Source of the DNA: Pseudomonadota bacterium
GTDB taxonomy: Bacteria; Pseudomonadota; Alphaproteobacteria; Sphingomonadales; Sphingomonadaceae
Reading direction: 5' to 3'
Assembly (NCBI GenBank): GCA_039818985.1
Contig: JBCBSU010000001.1
Location: 1,948,367-2,012,366, forward strand
Length of the DNA stretch: 64,000 nucleotides
The number at the start of each line of letters is the position of its first letter. The stretch's first letter is position 1. Position numbers and translations under genes: made by a program. This document shows, piece after piece, positions 17,425 through 25,786 of this stretch. The notes beneath the pieces are model-generated. The model saw nothing but the letters and a program-made list of their open reading frames with translations. It made no database searches and was not told the DNA's origin.

Positions 17425-18852
17425 ATGACATACACACATGACATCATCGTGCTGGGCGCAGGCTCGGCCGGGCTCACCGCTGCGGGTGGCTGCGCCATGC
17501 TGGGGCTCAATGCAGCACTGGTCGAGCGCAGCGAGATGGGCGGCGACTGCCTCAACACCGGCTGCGTACCGTCCAAAGCCATTATCGCTGCCGCGCACCG
17601 GGCACAGGATATGCGCACGGCGAAGAAATTCGGCATCGACAATGTCGAGCCCAGGGTCGATTTCCAGGCGGTGCATGACCATATCCATGCCGCCATCGCC
17701 ACCATCGCGCCGGAAGACAGCCAGGAACGGTTCGAGGAAATGGGCGTCGATGTTATTCGCGGCAATGCCAGCTTTACCGGGCCAAAATCGCTGACCGTGG
17801 CGCTTAATGCCGGCGGGACGCGCGAGATCAGCGCACCGCGCATCGTCATCGCCACCGGCAGCCGCGCCTTTGTGCCGCCGATTGACGGCATCAATGATGT
17901 GCCGTTCATGACCAATGAGAATATCTGGGGTCTCACCGAACTGCCCAGGCATCTGATCGTGCTCGGTGGCGGACCTATCGGTATGGAGATGGCGCAGAGC
18001 TTCCGCCGCCTCGGCAGTGAAGTCACCGTCGCTACTGTCGGACGCCCCTTCCCCAAAGATGATGACGAGGCCGCCGAAATCGTCATCGCCCGGCTGCGCG
18101 AGGAAGGCATTGTCATCAACGAAAATGCCCGCGCCAACGAGGTGCGGATGGAAGGCGATACCATCATCCTCACCACCGATAGCGGCGAGGAGCTCAGCGG
18201 CAGCCATTTGCTGATCGCCACCGGCCGTGAAGTCAATTTCGATGGTCTCAACCTCGAAGTCGCCGGGGTTGCCTATGACAGGGCGGGTATCACTGTCGAT
18301 GCCCGTCGCCGCTCCAGCCAGAAGCATATCTATGCCATTGGCGACTGCCGTCCGGGGCCGCATTTCACTCATGTTTCCGGCTATGAAGGCTCCAATGTCG
18401 TGCTCGAAGTCGGCTTCGGGCTGCCGAGCAAGGCCGATTACAAGGCCCTGCCCTGGGTCACTTATGTCGACCCGGAACTGGCACAGGTCGGCATGACCGA
18501 GAAACAGGCGCGCGAGCAACATGGCGACACAATCACCGTGTGGCGCGAGGATTTCTCGCATAATGACCGTGCCGTCACCGAGCTTGAAACCACCGGCTTT
18601 GTCAAAATCGTCAAAAAGGGCGGCAAGGTGCTTGGTGCCACCATCGTCGGGGCTCATGCCGGCGACATGCTGCTGCCCTGGTCGATGGCGATCACCGGCA
18701 AGTCCAACACCTTCGGCATGGCCAGTTTGATCGTGCCCTATCCCAACCGCGCCGAGCACAGCAAGGCAGCGGCCTTTGCTTCGGACGAGGCCAAGGTGTT
18801 CAACAAATGGACCAAAGGCTGGGCGCGGTTCCTCGCAAAACTGCGGCGGTGA
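17425..18852 (+). CDS. MerA-like FAD-dependent pyridine nucleotide-disulfide oxidoreductase
   Basis: This 475-residue flavoprotein belongs to the class I disulfide reductase family. It shows the FAD motif VLGAGSAGLTAA, the redox-active disulfide GGDCLNTGCVPSK (Cys-x4-Cys, about residues 41-46), the NAD(P) motif VLGGGPIGMEMA and the second FAD motif HIYAIGDC. The dimerisation domain is complete. It lacks the N-terminal metal-binding domain and the C-terminal Cys pair of true mercuric reductase. In its setting beside arsM it could reduce an arsenical, a thiol or a lipoyl-like partner. ATG at 17425 has AAGGCG upstream; longer frames to 17329 are not protein-like. Confidence 0.88.
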   Translation: MTYTHDIIVLGAGSAGLTAAGGCAMLGLNAALVERSEMGGDCLNTGCVPSKAIIAAAHRAQDMRTAKKFGIDNVEPRVDFQAVHDHIHAAIATIAPEDSQERFEEMGVDVIRGNASFTGPKSLTVALNAGGTREISAPRIVIATGSRAFVPPIDGINDVPFMTNENIWGLTELPRHLIVLGGGPIGMEMAQSFRRLGSEVTVATVGRPFPKDDDEAAEIVIARLREEGIVINENARANEVRMEGDTIILTTDSGEELSGSHLLIATGREVNFDGLNLEVAGVAYDRAGITVDARRRSSQKHIYAIGDCRPGPHFTHVSGYEGSNVVLEVGFGLPSKADYKALPWVTYVDPELAQVGMTEKQAREQHGDTITVWREDFSHNDRAVTELETTGFVKIVKKGGKVLGATIVGAHAGDMLLPWSMAITGKSNTFGMASLIVPYPNRAEHSKAAAFASDEAKVFNKWTKGWARFLAKLRR

Positions 18853-18856
18853 GACC

Positions 18857-19852
18857 TTAGCGCGCTTGCCAGGCCGGACCGATAGTCTCTATCGCGTCAG
18901 TCCAGATCCAGCCGTCAAATCCATTCGGGATTCCCGTCAAATCCTCCGGATTTGTAATACCCGGCGCCCCGTTTTCATTCTCCACCTCACCAAGAATGAT
19001 TACGGTTGTTCCAGCCTCTTGCATGCGCAGCAGAAACCGGTTGGGCCAACCCCAGACGAGGTGTCGGAAATGTATCGGCACACCGATAACGCTATTCTTG
19101 CAGGCTTCCGGAACGATCGTGCTCCATCCAAATTTTGCATAGGCAAAGGTGCAGCGCTTCATGTCAGCCTTGGTGAAGGCAAAACCGGAAGGATGTATCT
19201 CTTTCCAGCGCTCGACCGGCCGGTCCCCTCCATATACGGCAATCCGGTCATCAATATCGATTTCATGGCGCTGCAGATAGGCAAGCAAATGGTCCGCTTC
19301 CTTTATCCAGCGGCTCTTGAAGTTGATGAGAAATCTCCTCTCCGGGAATGCCTCGAGAACTTCGGCCAGAGATGGCATCATGCCCTTCCCCTTGCCGCGA
19401 AAAGGATAGGTGTTACCGGCGTCTGCAGTGTATCCCCAGCCGATATCGAGAGTTTTCAGATAAGCCATTGACTGCTCGCGTGTAACGCCGCGTCCTTCGG
19501 TACGGCAATCGACTTCCCAGTCGTGAAATACCGCAAAATCGCCATCCGTTGTCGGGTGGATGTCGATCTCCAATATGTCGGCACCTGCGGCAAAGCTGGC
19601 CTCAATGGAGGGTATCGTGTTTTCCAGATAGGGATTGGTAGAAGGAAGCATTCTCGTCGCCGTGCAGGTATCATTGTCGATACCTGCACGATCATAAAGC
19701 TGGTGGATACCGCGATGGGCCATGAGAGTGGCCTGACCAAGGGGTCGCGGGGCCAGCCATGATGCGTTCAGCAAATAGATGATTACGACCAGCACGAATA
19801 ATATACCCGATATCATCCGAAACCTGCTGATCGATTTCCTGAGCTTCATCAA
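18857..19852 (-). CDS. Membrane-anchored glycerophosphodiester phosphodiesterase
   Basis: This 331-residue protein of the GDPD family (TIM barrel) has an uncleaved N-terminal helix (about residues 13-31). The catalytic signature is seen as LMAHRGIH, then ENTIPSIEASFAAGADILEIDIHPTTDGDFAVFHD, which carries the His, Arg and acidic metal ligands. It should split glycerophosphodiesters at the outer face of the inner membrane. Base composition is less GC-rich than the flanking arsM cluster. Since arsenosugars often occur as phospholipids, a diesterase here may act on arsenic-containing lipids; this is inference. It is convergent with the flavoprotein gene. Confidence 0.85.
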   Translation of the reverse strand: MMKLRKSISRFRMISGILFVLVVIIYLLNASWLAPRPLGQATLMAHRGIHQLYDRAGIDNDTCTATRMLPSTNPYLENTIPSIEASFAAGADILEIDIHPTTDGDFAVFHDWEVDCRTEGRGVTREQSMAYLKTLDIGWGYTADAGNTYPFRGKGKGMMPSLAEVLEAFPERRFLINFKSRWIKEADHLLAYLQRHEIDIDDRIAVYGGDRPVERWKEIHPSGFAFTKADMKRCTFAYAKFGWSTIVPEACKNSVIGVPIHFRHLVWGWPNRFLLRMQEAGTTVIILGEVENENGAPGITNPEDLTGIPNGFDGWIWTDAIETIGPAWQAR

Positions 19853-20049
19853 CTGGGCACTCCTGAATTTTTTCGCACGGGAAAGGTTTTAGACTGTAGC
19901 ATAGAGCAGGACAACGCGTACCGAGGCCGGGGCATTGAACAGATACGCCAGAGGCTGGCGCGGTTCCTTGCGAAGCCCAGGTGGTGGACAATTCACAGAT
20001 AGTTCAGTCGCAACAGCGCACTGTCTGTCTTCGCTTGCAGGAGAATATC

Positions 20050-20622
20050 ATGCGCGCTGTTATCACCATTGCCGTAGTTGCCCTTGCCATACCGAGCACC
20101 CTTGCTGCACAGGAGACGCCAGCTGCGCCCCAAACCGAAGCTCAGGTGGATTATCAGGGCTTTGCTGAGCTTACCGATAAAGTCTTTGCCTATCGCCAGC
20201 AGCGTCTTGTGAGTCTGGAAGAATTCAACCGGCGGGCTGCGACGGAAGATGTACTGATCCTCGACACCCGTTCTGCCGCAGCCTTTGCTGCCGGGCACGT
20301 AAAAGGCGCTGTCAACCTGCCTTTTTCCGACTTTACCGATGAGAAACTGCGCAAAGTAATCGGCGATGACCAGGATCGCCAGATCCTGATCTACTGCAAC
20401 AATAATTTTCGCGACAATGCCTTCCCGGTTGTTGGTAAGAAAGCAACTCTGGCGCTCAATATCCCGACCTTTATCAACCTTTATGGCTATGGCTATCGCA
20501 ATGTCTATGAACTCAAGGGCAGCTATTATCTGGCTGATCCGGAAATCGCATGGACCGGCGAGCGCCCCGATCCGAACAATCCGCTGCTCAGACTGCCCAT
20601 AGGGCAAAGGCAATTACGCTGA
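20050..20622 (+). CDS. Periplasmic rhodanese-domain protein
   Basis: This 190-residue exported protein has a signal peptide (MRAVITIAVVALAIPSTLAA) and one rhodanese-like domain (about residues 65-165). DTRSAAAFAAGHVKGAVNLP and the active-site loop with Cys in LIYCNNNF are visible. The loop does not look like a standard thiosulfate sulfurtransferase loop, so the substrate is open. ATG at 20050 was chosen over 19981 because it begins the signal peptide directly and GGAG stands just before it. The TGA stop overlaps an ATG (TGATG) that leads toward the radical SAM gene. Confidence 0.85.
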   Translation: MRAVITIAVVALAIPSTLAAQETPAAPQTEAQVDYQGFAELTDKVFAYRQQRLVSLEEFNRRAATEDVLILDTRSAAAFAAGHVKGAVNLPFSDFTDEKLRKVIGDDQDRQILIYCNNNFRDNAFPVVGKKATLALNIPTFINLYGYGYRNVYELKGSYYLADPEIAWTGERPDPNNPLLRLPIGQRQLR

Positions 20623-20654
20623 TGACAGTCCCGGAATGTGCGGCTAGATTGTAA

Positions 20655-21668
20655 ATTCCTCTCGCCGCAGTATCGGGGCACAGACCTATCGCCAGCCAGC
20701 CAAAACCAGAAGACAGCCCGTTTGCGCTGCCCGAAAAGCAGCCACTTGATCCAGCCAAGTTCCAGAACCCTGATGTCACCGCCGGGGGCGAGAAACGCGC
20801 CTCGGTCGATATGCGGGCGCTGGAAACGCTGTGGATCAATACCGGGACGCTGTGCAACCTTGCCTGTGCCTCCTGCTATATAGAGAGCAGCCCGACCAAC
20901 GACGCGCTGGTCTATATCCGCCATGACGAGGTGCTCGTCTATCTTGACGAGATCCGTGATGAGGCGCTGCCGACGCGCGAAATCGCCTTTACCGGAGGCG
21001 AGCCGTTCATGAACCCAGACATCATGCCGATCCTGACCAGTTGCCTTGAGCGTGGCTTTCACGTGCTGGTACTGACCAATGCAATGCGGCCGATGCGGCG
21101 GCACGAAACGGCACTGCTCGAGCTGAAAGCACGCTATGGCAACCGGTTGACGCTGCGCATAAGCCTCGACCATTACAGCCAGGCAGTGCATGAGGCAGAG
21201 CGTGGCGCCAATAGCTGGCACAAGGCCATGGATGGCCTCAAATGGCTGGCGCAAAATGGCTTTCGAATCGCTATTGCCGGACGGCGACTGGCCAGCGAGA
21301 ACGAAGAACAGGGGCGCGCCGGCTTTGCCGGGCTGTTCGTCACTGAAGCGCTGCCTGTCGACCTCGATGACCCCAACCAGTTTGTGCAGTTTCCCGAGAT
21401 GGATGCGGGCGCTGATATCGCCGAGATCACCACCCGATGCTGGGATATTCTCAGCGTCGACCCTGCCTCGATCATGTGCGCCACCAGCCGCATGGTGGTG
21501 AAACACAAGGGTAACGAGAAACCAACCGTCGCCGCCTGCACGCTGCTGCCCTATGATGCAGCCTTCGACATGGGCCAGACGCTGAAACAGGCGTCACGCT
21601 CGGTAAAGCTCAACCATCCGCATTGCGCCCGCTTCTGCGTCCTGGGTGGCGCGAGCTGTTCGGCCTGA
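20655..21668 (+). CDS. Radical SAM protein, 5' end uncertain or interrupted
   Basis: This radical SAM enzyme has the cluster motif CNLACASC (Cys-x3-Cys-x2-Cys), followed by YIESSPTND, the SAM-contacting FTGGEPF and a Cys-rich C-terminus (HCARFCVLGGASC). The first ATG is at 20811, but the protein-like frame continues upstream (AKFQNPDVTAGGEKRASVD) to a TAA at 20652 without any ATG, GTG or TTG. An ATG coupled to the rhodanese stop (20622) lies in the same frame and is cut off by that TAA after 10 codons. So the gene uses an odd start, starts inside at 20811, or carries a nonsense mutation. It is not the standard ArsS by sequence, but sits in the arsenosugar-type cluster. Confidence 0.75.
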   Translation: MPLAAVSGHRPIASQPKPEDSPFALPEKQPLDPAKFQNPDVTAGGEKRASVDMRALETLWINTGTLCNLACASCYIESSPTNDALVYIRHDEVLVYLDEIRDEALPTREIAFTGGEPFMNPDIMPILTSCLERGFHVLVLTNAMRPMRRHETALLELKARYGNRLTLRISLDHYSQAVHEAERGANSWHKAMDGLKWLAQNGFRIAIAGRRLASENEEQGRAGFAGLFVTEALPVDLDDPNQFVQFPEMDAGADIAEITTRCWDILSVDPASIMCATSRMVVKHKGNEKPTVAACTLLPYDAAFDMGQTLKQASRSVKLNHPHCARFCVLGGASCSA

Positions 21669-21674
21669 TATGGT

Positions 21675-22496
21675 CTAACCCCGCATTGCGCCGCTGATCG
21701 GTTCCGAAGTCACCGGATAGCCCAGACCATCGGGCACGCACAGATGCGGTTCGCCGGTTCGCTCTTCAATAAATGGAGTGACAAGCTGCGGCGGATACGC
21801 TTCGGCATGCGCCACCAGCGCGGCATGGCTGTTACACAGGGCCAGCTTTTCCAGATTGCGCCGCGTCGGGAAGATCAGCTTGATTTCGCCCTGTTCGGCG
21901 CGGTCGAGCACCTGCTGCGCCGTCGCCCAGAACAATTTGCGGTTCTCGGTATCGTCAACCACCGCCTGTTCCTCGGGCAATGTCGCCCGCGCGATATAGA
22001 AGCGCGTGTCGAATACGCGCTTCTCGTTAAAAGGCGGTCGCCAGCGGGCAAAATAGGTCAGGCTCTGCGGCTCGAGCTGCAACCCGAAGCGGTCGACCAC
22101 AGCATCGAAATGGCTGTCTCCCGAAGCCTCAGCACGGATCGCGGCAATTGCCTCCGCTTGAGGCACTGTCGCTATTGCCACTGGATAGCGCGCCTCCTCG
22201 ATGGTTTCGCGGATCGCGGCAATGCGCCCGGCCATATCCGCCAGCGCCTCGTCTTCATTCGCATTATCAGCGGAGCGACCGAGAAACCGGCGCGCCAGCA
22301 CATAATCGCCACTGTCGACGCGGCCACCAGGGAACACCACCGCGCCTGCGGCAAAGGCCATTTTGCCCGAACGTTCAACCATCAGCAATTTGGGCGGCCC
22401 CTCTGGCTGGTCGGCAGCAACAATGATGGTGGCAGCGGGCGTTGCGGCTATCAGCGGCTTGCCGGTCAGTGGATCGGTACTGGGCATGTCATCCAT
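21675..22496 (-). CDS. NUDIX hydrolase (NUDT19-like, long insert)
   Basis: This hydrolase of about 273 residues has a split NUDIX box: VFPGGRVDSGD at one end and RIAAIRETIEEARYPVAI (the RExxEE metal site) about 40 residues later. Such a long insertion is typical of the NUDT19/acyl-CoA diphosphatase-like subgroup. The substrate is probably a nucleotide-linked metabolite such as a CoA ester, an inference from the family. Starts at 22532, 22496 and 22487 are all possible, and none has a convincing ribosome-binding site. It is convergent with the radical SAM gene, with only 6 bases between the stops. Confidence 0.85.
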   Translation of the reverse strand: MDDMPSTDPLTGKPLIAATPAATIIVAADQPEGPPKLLMVERSGKMAFAAGAVVFPGGRVDSGDYVLARRFLGRSADNANEDEALADMAGRIAAIRETIEEARYPVAIATVPQAEAIAAIRAEASGDSHFDAVVDRFGLQLEPQSLTYFARWRPPFNEKRVFDTRFYIARATLPEEQAVVDDTENRKLFWATAQQVLDRAEQGEIKLIFPTRRNLEKLALCNSHAALVAHAEAYPPQLVTPFIEERTGEPHLCVPDGLGYPVTSEPISGAMRG

Positions 22497-22680
22497 GGCC
22501 GATGAGATGGCGGAGCCATAGTCGCCATGCAAGTAAAACCGGCAATCGGCAAAATCCGGCAGGATTTTTTGCCGCTTTGCCGACCTGATTTGCCGCTCAT
22601 GTCAGCATTTTTTACATGCCGGAAAGTGTTACCGGCGCGATAACCATCTAAATCGCTGTTTCTTATGTGCCCGCCGAAAC

Positions 22681-22697
22681 TGGCACGGCCCCTGCAT
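22681..22697 (+). promoter_or_regulatory. Sigma-54 (RpoN) promoter
   Basis: The sequence TGGCACGGCCCCTGCA matches the RpoN consensus TGGCACG-N4-TTGCW in all fixed positions but one, with the exact 10-base spacing between the GG (-24) and GC (-12) doublets. Start of transcription is expected near 22706. It points at a structured non-coding region rather than at an open reading frame. Confidence 0.75.
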
Positions 22698-22705
22698 AGT
22701 TTACA

Positions 22706-22862
22706 GCGTTCCTACTGGTTCACTTGGAGGGCGGTCTGCTTTTCTGGTCTCTAGCAGACCGCCTCCCCGACCCTTTCCCAAGGGACAGGCCACCACCCGT
22801 CAGGCCTGGACCCGCAAAAAGAAAAGCCGCACCTTTCCCGACAAAAAGGTGCGGCTTTTCTG
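22706..22862 (+). ncRNA. Putative sigma-54-dependent structured small RNA
   Basis: No open frame follows the RpoN promoter, but three hairpins and a terminator do. The first (22726-22766) has a 14-bp stem GGAGG(g)CGGTCTGCT / AGCAGACCGCCTCC. The second (22771-22784) is short, CCCTT/AAGGG. The third (22786-22808) is CAGGCC/GGCCTG with a loop ACCACCCGTCA. The fourth is the perfect 16-bp terminator stem. The predicted transcript is about 155 nt. The C-rich unpaired stretches could base-pair with ribosome-binding sites. The target is unknown. It is inferred from structure alone. Confidence 0.6.
22821..22862. terminator. Perfect 16-bp bidirectional terminator
   Basis: GAAAAGCCGCACCTTT pairs perfectly with AAAGGTGCGGCTTTTC around the 8-base loop CCCGACAA. 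It ends the putative small RNA on the plus strand and lies 30 bases past the grxD stop on the minus strand, so it can serve both. Confidence 0.9.
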
Positions 22863-22891
22863 TGTCTTCTATCCTCGGATGAGGTCTGTGG

Positions 22892-23227
22892 TCAGGACTC
22901 CGCCTTGGCGACCTGCTTTTCTTCCATCATGGTTTCCAGCTCGCCAGCCTCGAACATCTCCATCATAATGTCCGAACCGCCGACAAACTCGCCCTTGACG
23001 TAGAGCTGGGGGATGGTCGGCCAGTCGGAATAGGTCTTGATCCCCTGGCGCACTTCCATGTCCTGCAACACATCGACGCTCTCATAGGCAACACCAAGGC
23101 GGTCGAGAATGGCGACCGCGCGGCTGGAGAAGCCGCATTGCGGGAAAAGCGGAGTGCCCTTCATGAACAGGACGACATCATTTTCGGAAACCGTTTTCCC
23201 GATTTTTTCTTGGGTGGCATCGGTCAT
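22892..23227 (-). CDS. grxD: Monothiol glutaredoxin, Grx4 family
   Basis: This 111-residue CGFS-type glutaredoxin should bind and hand over [2Fe-2S] clusters together with glutathione and BolA. The active site is PQCGFSSRAV (about residues 30-39). WPTIPQLYVKGEFVGGSDIM is the conserved GSH-binding part. The length is typical. It is 29 bases downstream of a bolA gene, its usual partner, on the same strand. Confidence 0.96.
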   Translation of the reverse strand: MTDATQEKIGKTVSENDVVLFMKGTPLFPQCGFSSRAVAILDRLGVAYESVDVLQDMEVRQGIKTYSDWPTIPQLYVKGEFVGGSDIMMEMFEAGELETMMEEKQVAKAES

Positions 23228-23256
23228 GGGATTGTTCCTTGCATTGGGGGTTATGG

Positions 23257-23493
23257 TCAGGAAGTGGGTACCGCAGTCGTCAGTTGCAAGGCATGAAGCA
23301 CGCCGCCCATGCGCCCGCCCAGTGCGGCATAGACCGCCTTGTGCTGGTTGACCCGGCTGATTCCGCGAAAGCTCTCCGACACTACATGCGCCGCATAATG
23401 GTCGCCATCGCCGGCAAGGTCGGTGATCGTCACCTCGGCATCGGGGATCGCCTCGCGGATCATTTTCTCTATATCCTCGGCCTGCATCGGCAT
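23257..23493 (-). CDS. bolA: BolA-family protein
   Basis: This 78-residue BolA/IbaG-like protein contains the conserved ISRVNQHKAVYAALGG stretch with the His that ligates a shared [2Fe-2S] cluster with monothiol glutaredoxin. It lacks the longer N-terminus of E. coli BolA, as is usual in alphaproteobacteria. It stands directly upstream of grxD in the same operon, and downstream of the zeta-subunit gene with a 13-base gap. Confidence 0.92.
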   Translation of the reverse strand: MPMQAEDIEKMIREAIPDAEVTITDLAGDGDHYAAHVVSESFRGISRVNQHKAVYAALGGRMGGVLHALQLTTAVPTS

Positions 23494-23506
23494 GGCTGGC
23501 TAATCC

Positions 23507-23833
23507 TCAGCTATTCTCTTCGGTGAACTGGCGCCGAGCCTCGATCATCTGTTCATCGAGTGCCGCACGGACACCGGCATCATCGATATCGACACCGGCC
23601 GAAGTCAGGTCGCCAAGCAGCTTGCGGATTACATCCTCATCGCCGGCCTCCTCGAAATCGGCCTGGACCACCGATTTGGCATAGGCATCGGTTTCTTCCG
23701 GCGTCAGCGACATTTTCGCCGCAGCCCATTGGCCGAGCAGCCGGTTGCGCCGTGCGGTGATGCGGAATTCCACATCCTCGTCGTGCGCCATCTTGTTTTC
23801 AAATGCCTTTTCGCGATCCTTGAAAGTGGTCAT
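23507..23833 (-). CDS. F1-ATPase inhibitory zeta subunit (DUF1476)
   Basis: This 108-residue helical protein belongs to the DUF1476 family. In Paracoccus and relatives it is the zeta subunit, which inserts its N-terminus into F1 and blocks ATP hydrolysis in one direction. TTFKDREKAFENKMAHDED at the N-terminus is the inhibitory segment, and FRITARRNRLLGQWAA is conserved. ATG at 23833 begins this conserved segment; an upstream frame to 23899 is not supported. It is linked to bolA and grxD in what looks like one short operon. Confidence 0.9.
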   Translation of the reverse strand: MTTFKDREKAFENKMAHDEDVEFRITARRNRLLGQWAAAKMSLTPEETDAYAKSVVQADFEEAGDEDVIRKLLGDLTSAGVDIDDAGVRAALDEQMIEARRQFTEENS

Positions 23834-23910
23834 ATGTTCCGTCCTGACAATCCTGTGGCGAATATTTCTCACCAGCACTAAGCCGCACCGGCGAGTCACG
23901 CAAGCGCTGC

Positions 23911-24909
23911 TTACATTGTCACGACCAGCTTGCCGATGGCTTCACGATTGGCCAGCTTGGCAATCGCCTTGGGCGCATCCTCGAAGCCAAAGGTCTCGGA
24001 TATCTTCGGACTAATCTTGCCTGCGCCCCACAGATCGAACAGCTCCGCGATATTGGCGCCGTTGCGCTGCGGCTCGCGTGCGGCAAAGGCGCCCCAGAAC
24101 ACGCCACAGACATCACAGCTTTTGAGCAGCGTCAGATTGAGCGGCAATTTGGCAATGCCGGCAGGGAAGCCGACAACAAGGAAACGCCCTTCCCAGCCGA
24201 TCGAACGCAGCGCCGGCTCGCTATAGTCACCGCCCACCGCATCATAGATGACGTCGGCGCCATTGGGACCAACCGCTTCCTTGAATTTCTGGCTAAGTTC
24301 CTTGGACTGCGCCTTATCGAATGGCTGGCGGTCGTAGATTACCGCTTCATCGGCACCGCTTGTCTTGGCGGCTTCAGCCTTGGCCTCGCTCGAGACCGCA
24401 GCGACGACGCGGGCGCCATAGGCCTTGCCCAGCTCCACTGCGGCGAGGCCAACACCCCCGGCGGCGCCAAGCACCAGCAGCGTATCACCCTGTTTGATAT
24501 GGCCACGATCCTTGAGTGCATGGATCGATGTGCCATAGGTCATCAGCAGCGACGCACCCTGTTCAAAGGAGAAAGCATCAGGCAGGCGATAAACGCCCGC
24601 AGCGGCGACGGTGATTTTTTCCACCAGTCCGCCAAAGCCGGTGCCGGCAATCACCCTATCACCGACAGCAAAATCGGTGACGCCCTCGCCCACCGCCTCG
24701 ACCACACCGGCAATCTCGCTGCCCGGCGCGAATGGCCGCGGCGGGCGCAGCTGATAAAGATCCTGGATAATCAGCGCATCGGGAAAGTTGATCGAACAGG
24801 CCTTGACCGAAACCAGCAACTCGCCGGCACCGGGTGTCGGATCATCGACCTCGGTCATCTCCAGCGTATCGGGACCTCCAACCTGTTTCGACAAAAGCGC
24901 GCGCATCAT
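23911..24909 (-). CDS. NADPH:quinone oxidoreductase (zinc-free MDR family)
   Basis: This 332-residue medium-chain dehydrogenase/reductase has the GroES-like N-terminal fold, ending with PFAPGSEIAGVVEAVGEGV, and the nucleotide-binding motif LVLGAAGGVGLAAVELGKAYGA. The Cys/Asp ligands of structural zinc are absent, so it is of the quinone-reductase or zeta-crystallin type. AGGAG upstream favours ATG at 24906 or 24909. The substrate could be quinones or enoyl compounds. Confidence 0.88.
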   Translation of the reverse strand: MMRALLSKQVGGPDTLEMTEVDDPTPGAGELLVSVKACSINFPDALIIQDLYQLRPPRPFAPGSEIAGVVEAVGEGVTDFAVGDRVIAGTGFGGLVEKITVAAAGVYRLPDAFSFEQGASLLMTYGTSIHALKDRGHIKQGDTLLVLGAAGGVGLAAVELGKAYGARVVAAVSSEAKAEAAKTSGADEAVIYDRQPFDKAQSKELSQKFKEAVGPNGADVIYDAVGGDYSEPALRSIGWEGRFLVVGFPAGIAKLPLNLTLLKSCDVCGVFWGAFAAREPQRNGANIAELFDLWGAGKISPKISETFGFEDAPKAIAKLANREAIGKLVVTM

Positions 24910-24951
24910 CTTCTCCTGAATGGTTCTGAATAAAGTTCTGTAGGAATTGGG

Positions 24952-25539
24952 TTATTGCGGCACAAGCCAGGGCGTGGACTCGGCTTGGCGGCGTTCATGC
25001 GCATCGATTGCATCGGCATCGGCCAGCGTCAACGCGACTTCGTCGAGACCGTTGATCAGGCAGTGCTTGCGGAACGGATCGAGGCTGAAGGCAAAGCGGT
25101 CCTGAAACGGCGTGGTAACCGTCTCGGTTTCGAGATCGATGGTAATTTCATTGGTCTGGGCAACCTCGAGCAGCCGGTCGATCTGATCCTGTGGCAGAAC
25201 CACCGTGACCAGTCCGTTCTTGAACGCATTGCCCGAGAAAATATCGGAAAATCCTGGGGCGATTACCGCTGTGATTCCCATGTCACGCATCGCCCAAACG
25301 GCATGTTCACGGCTCGAGCCACAGCCGAAATTGTCACCCGCGATCAATATCGAAGCGCCCTGATTTGCCGGATCGTCAAAGACATTGCCCGAATGTGCCC
25401 GTACGCTCTCGAACGCACCTTGCCCCAGCCCATCGCGGCTGATGGTTTTGAGCCATTTGGCCGGAATGATGATGTCGGTATCGATATTGACCGCGCCCCA
25501 GGGATAGGCGCGGCCCGATACGCGCTTGACCGGCGTCAC
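24952..25539 (-). CDS. leuD: 3-isopropylmalate dehydratase small subunit
   Basis: This 195-residue swivel-domain subunit of isopropylmalate isomerase (leucine synthesis) shows [15 protein letters not shown] near the N-terminus, the substrate loop [14 protein letters not shown] and [14 protein letters not shown], all hallmarks of LeuD. It works with LeuC, encoded 670 bases upstream on the same strand. The two are separated by two unrelated small genes. Confidence 0.96.
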   Translation of the reverse strand: MTPVKRVSGRAYPWGAVNIDTDIIIPAKWLKTISRDGLGQGAFESVRAHSGNVFDDPANQGASILIAGDNFGCGSSREHAVWAMRDMGITAVIAPGFSDIFSGNAFKNGLVTVVLPQDQIDRLLEVAQTNEITIDLETETVTTPFQDRFAFSLDPFRKHCLINGLDEVALTLADADAIDAHERRQAESTPWLVPQ

Positions 25540-25542
25540 CGC

Positions 25543-25767
25543 TCAGTCGCTCTCATATTGTTCGCCCTCGGGCGGTGGCGGCATCTCATCACCCTTTTTC
25601 GCATCGGCCTTGGCCCCGGCCTTGCGCCGCAAGGCGCTGTTGCCGGCATAGAGCAAAGCCGCCATCAGCGCCGCCGATCCAACCGCAGCGCCTACCATGG
25701 CACCGGTGGACCAGCCTTCCTTGTTATCAGGGCCCTTTTCATTGTCATTGTCAGTCATGGTCATCAC
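25543..25767 (-). CDS. Small single-span membrane protein, unknown
   Basis: This predicted 74-residue protein has a charged N-terminus, one hydrophobic segment (about residues 22-41: MVGAAVGSAALMAALLYAG) and a lysine- then proline/glutamate-rich tail (PPPPEGEQYE). Nothing in it points to a known enzyme. It ends 3 bases before leuD starts, so it is surely read in the same transcript. ATG at 25767, 25764 or 25758 may be the start. The family is not recognised. Confidence 0.7.
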   Translation of the reverse strand: MMTMTDNDNEKGPDNKEGWSTGAMVGAAVGSAALMAALLYAGNSALRRKAGAKADAKKGDEMPPPPEGEQYESD

Positions 25768-25786
25768 TCTTCAACATAATCTGTAA

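Noticed and set aside
17425-18852. True mercuric reductase
   Set aside because: The redox disulfide is present, but the C-terminal vicinal Cys pair and the N-terminal metal domain are absent, and no other mer gene is near.
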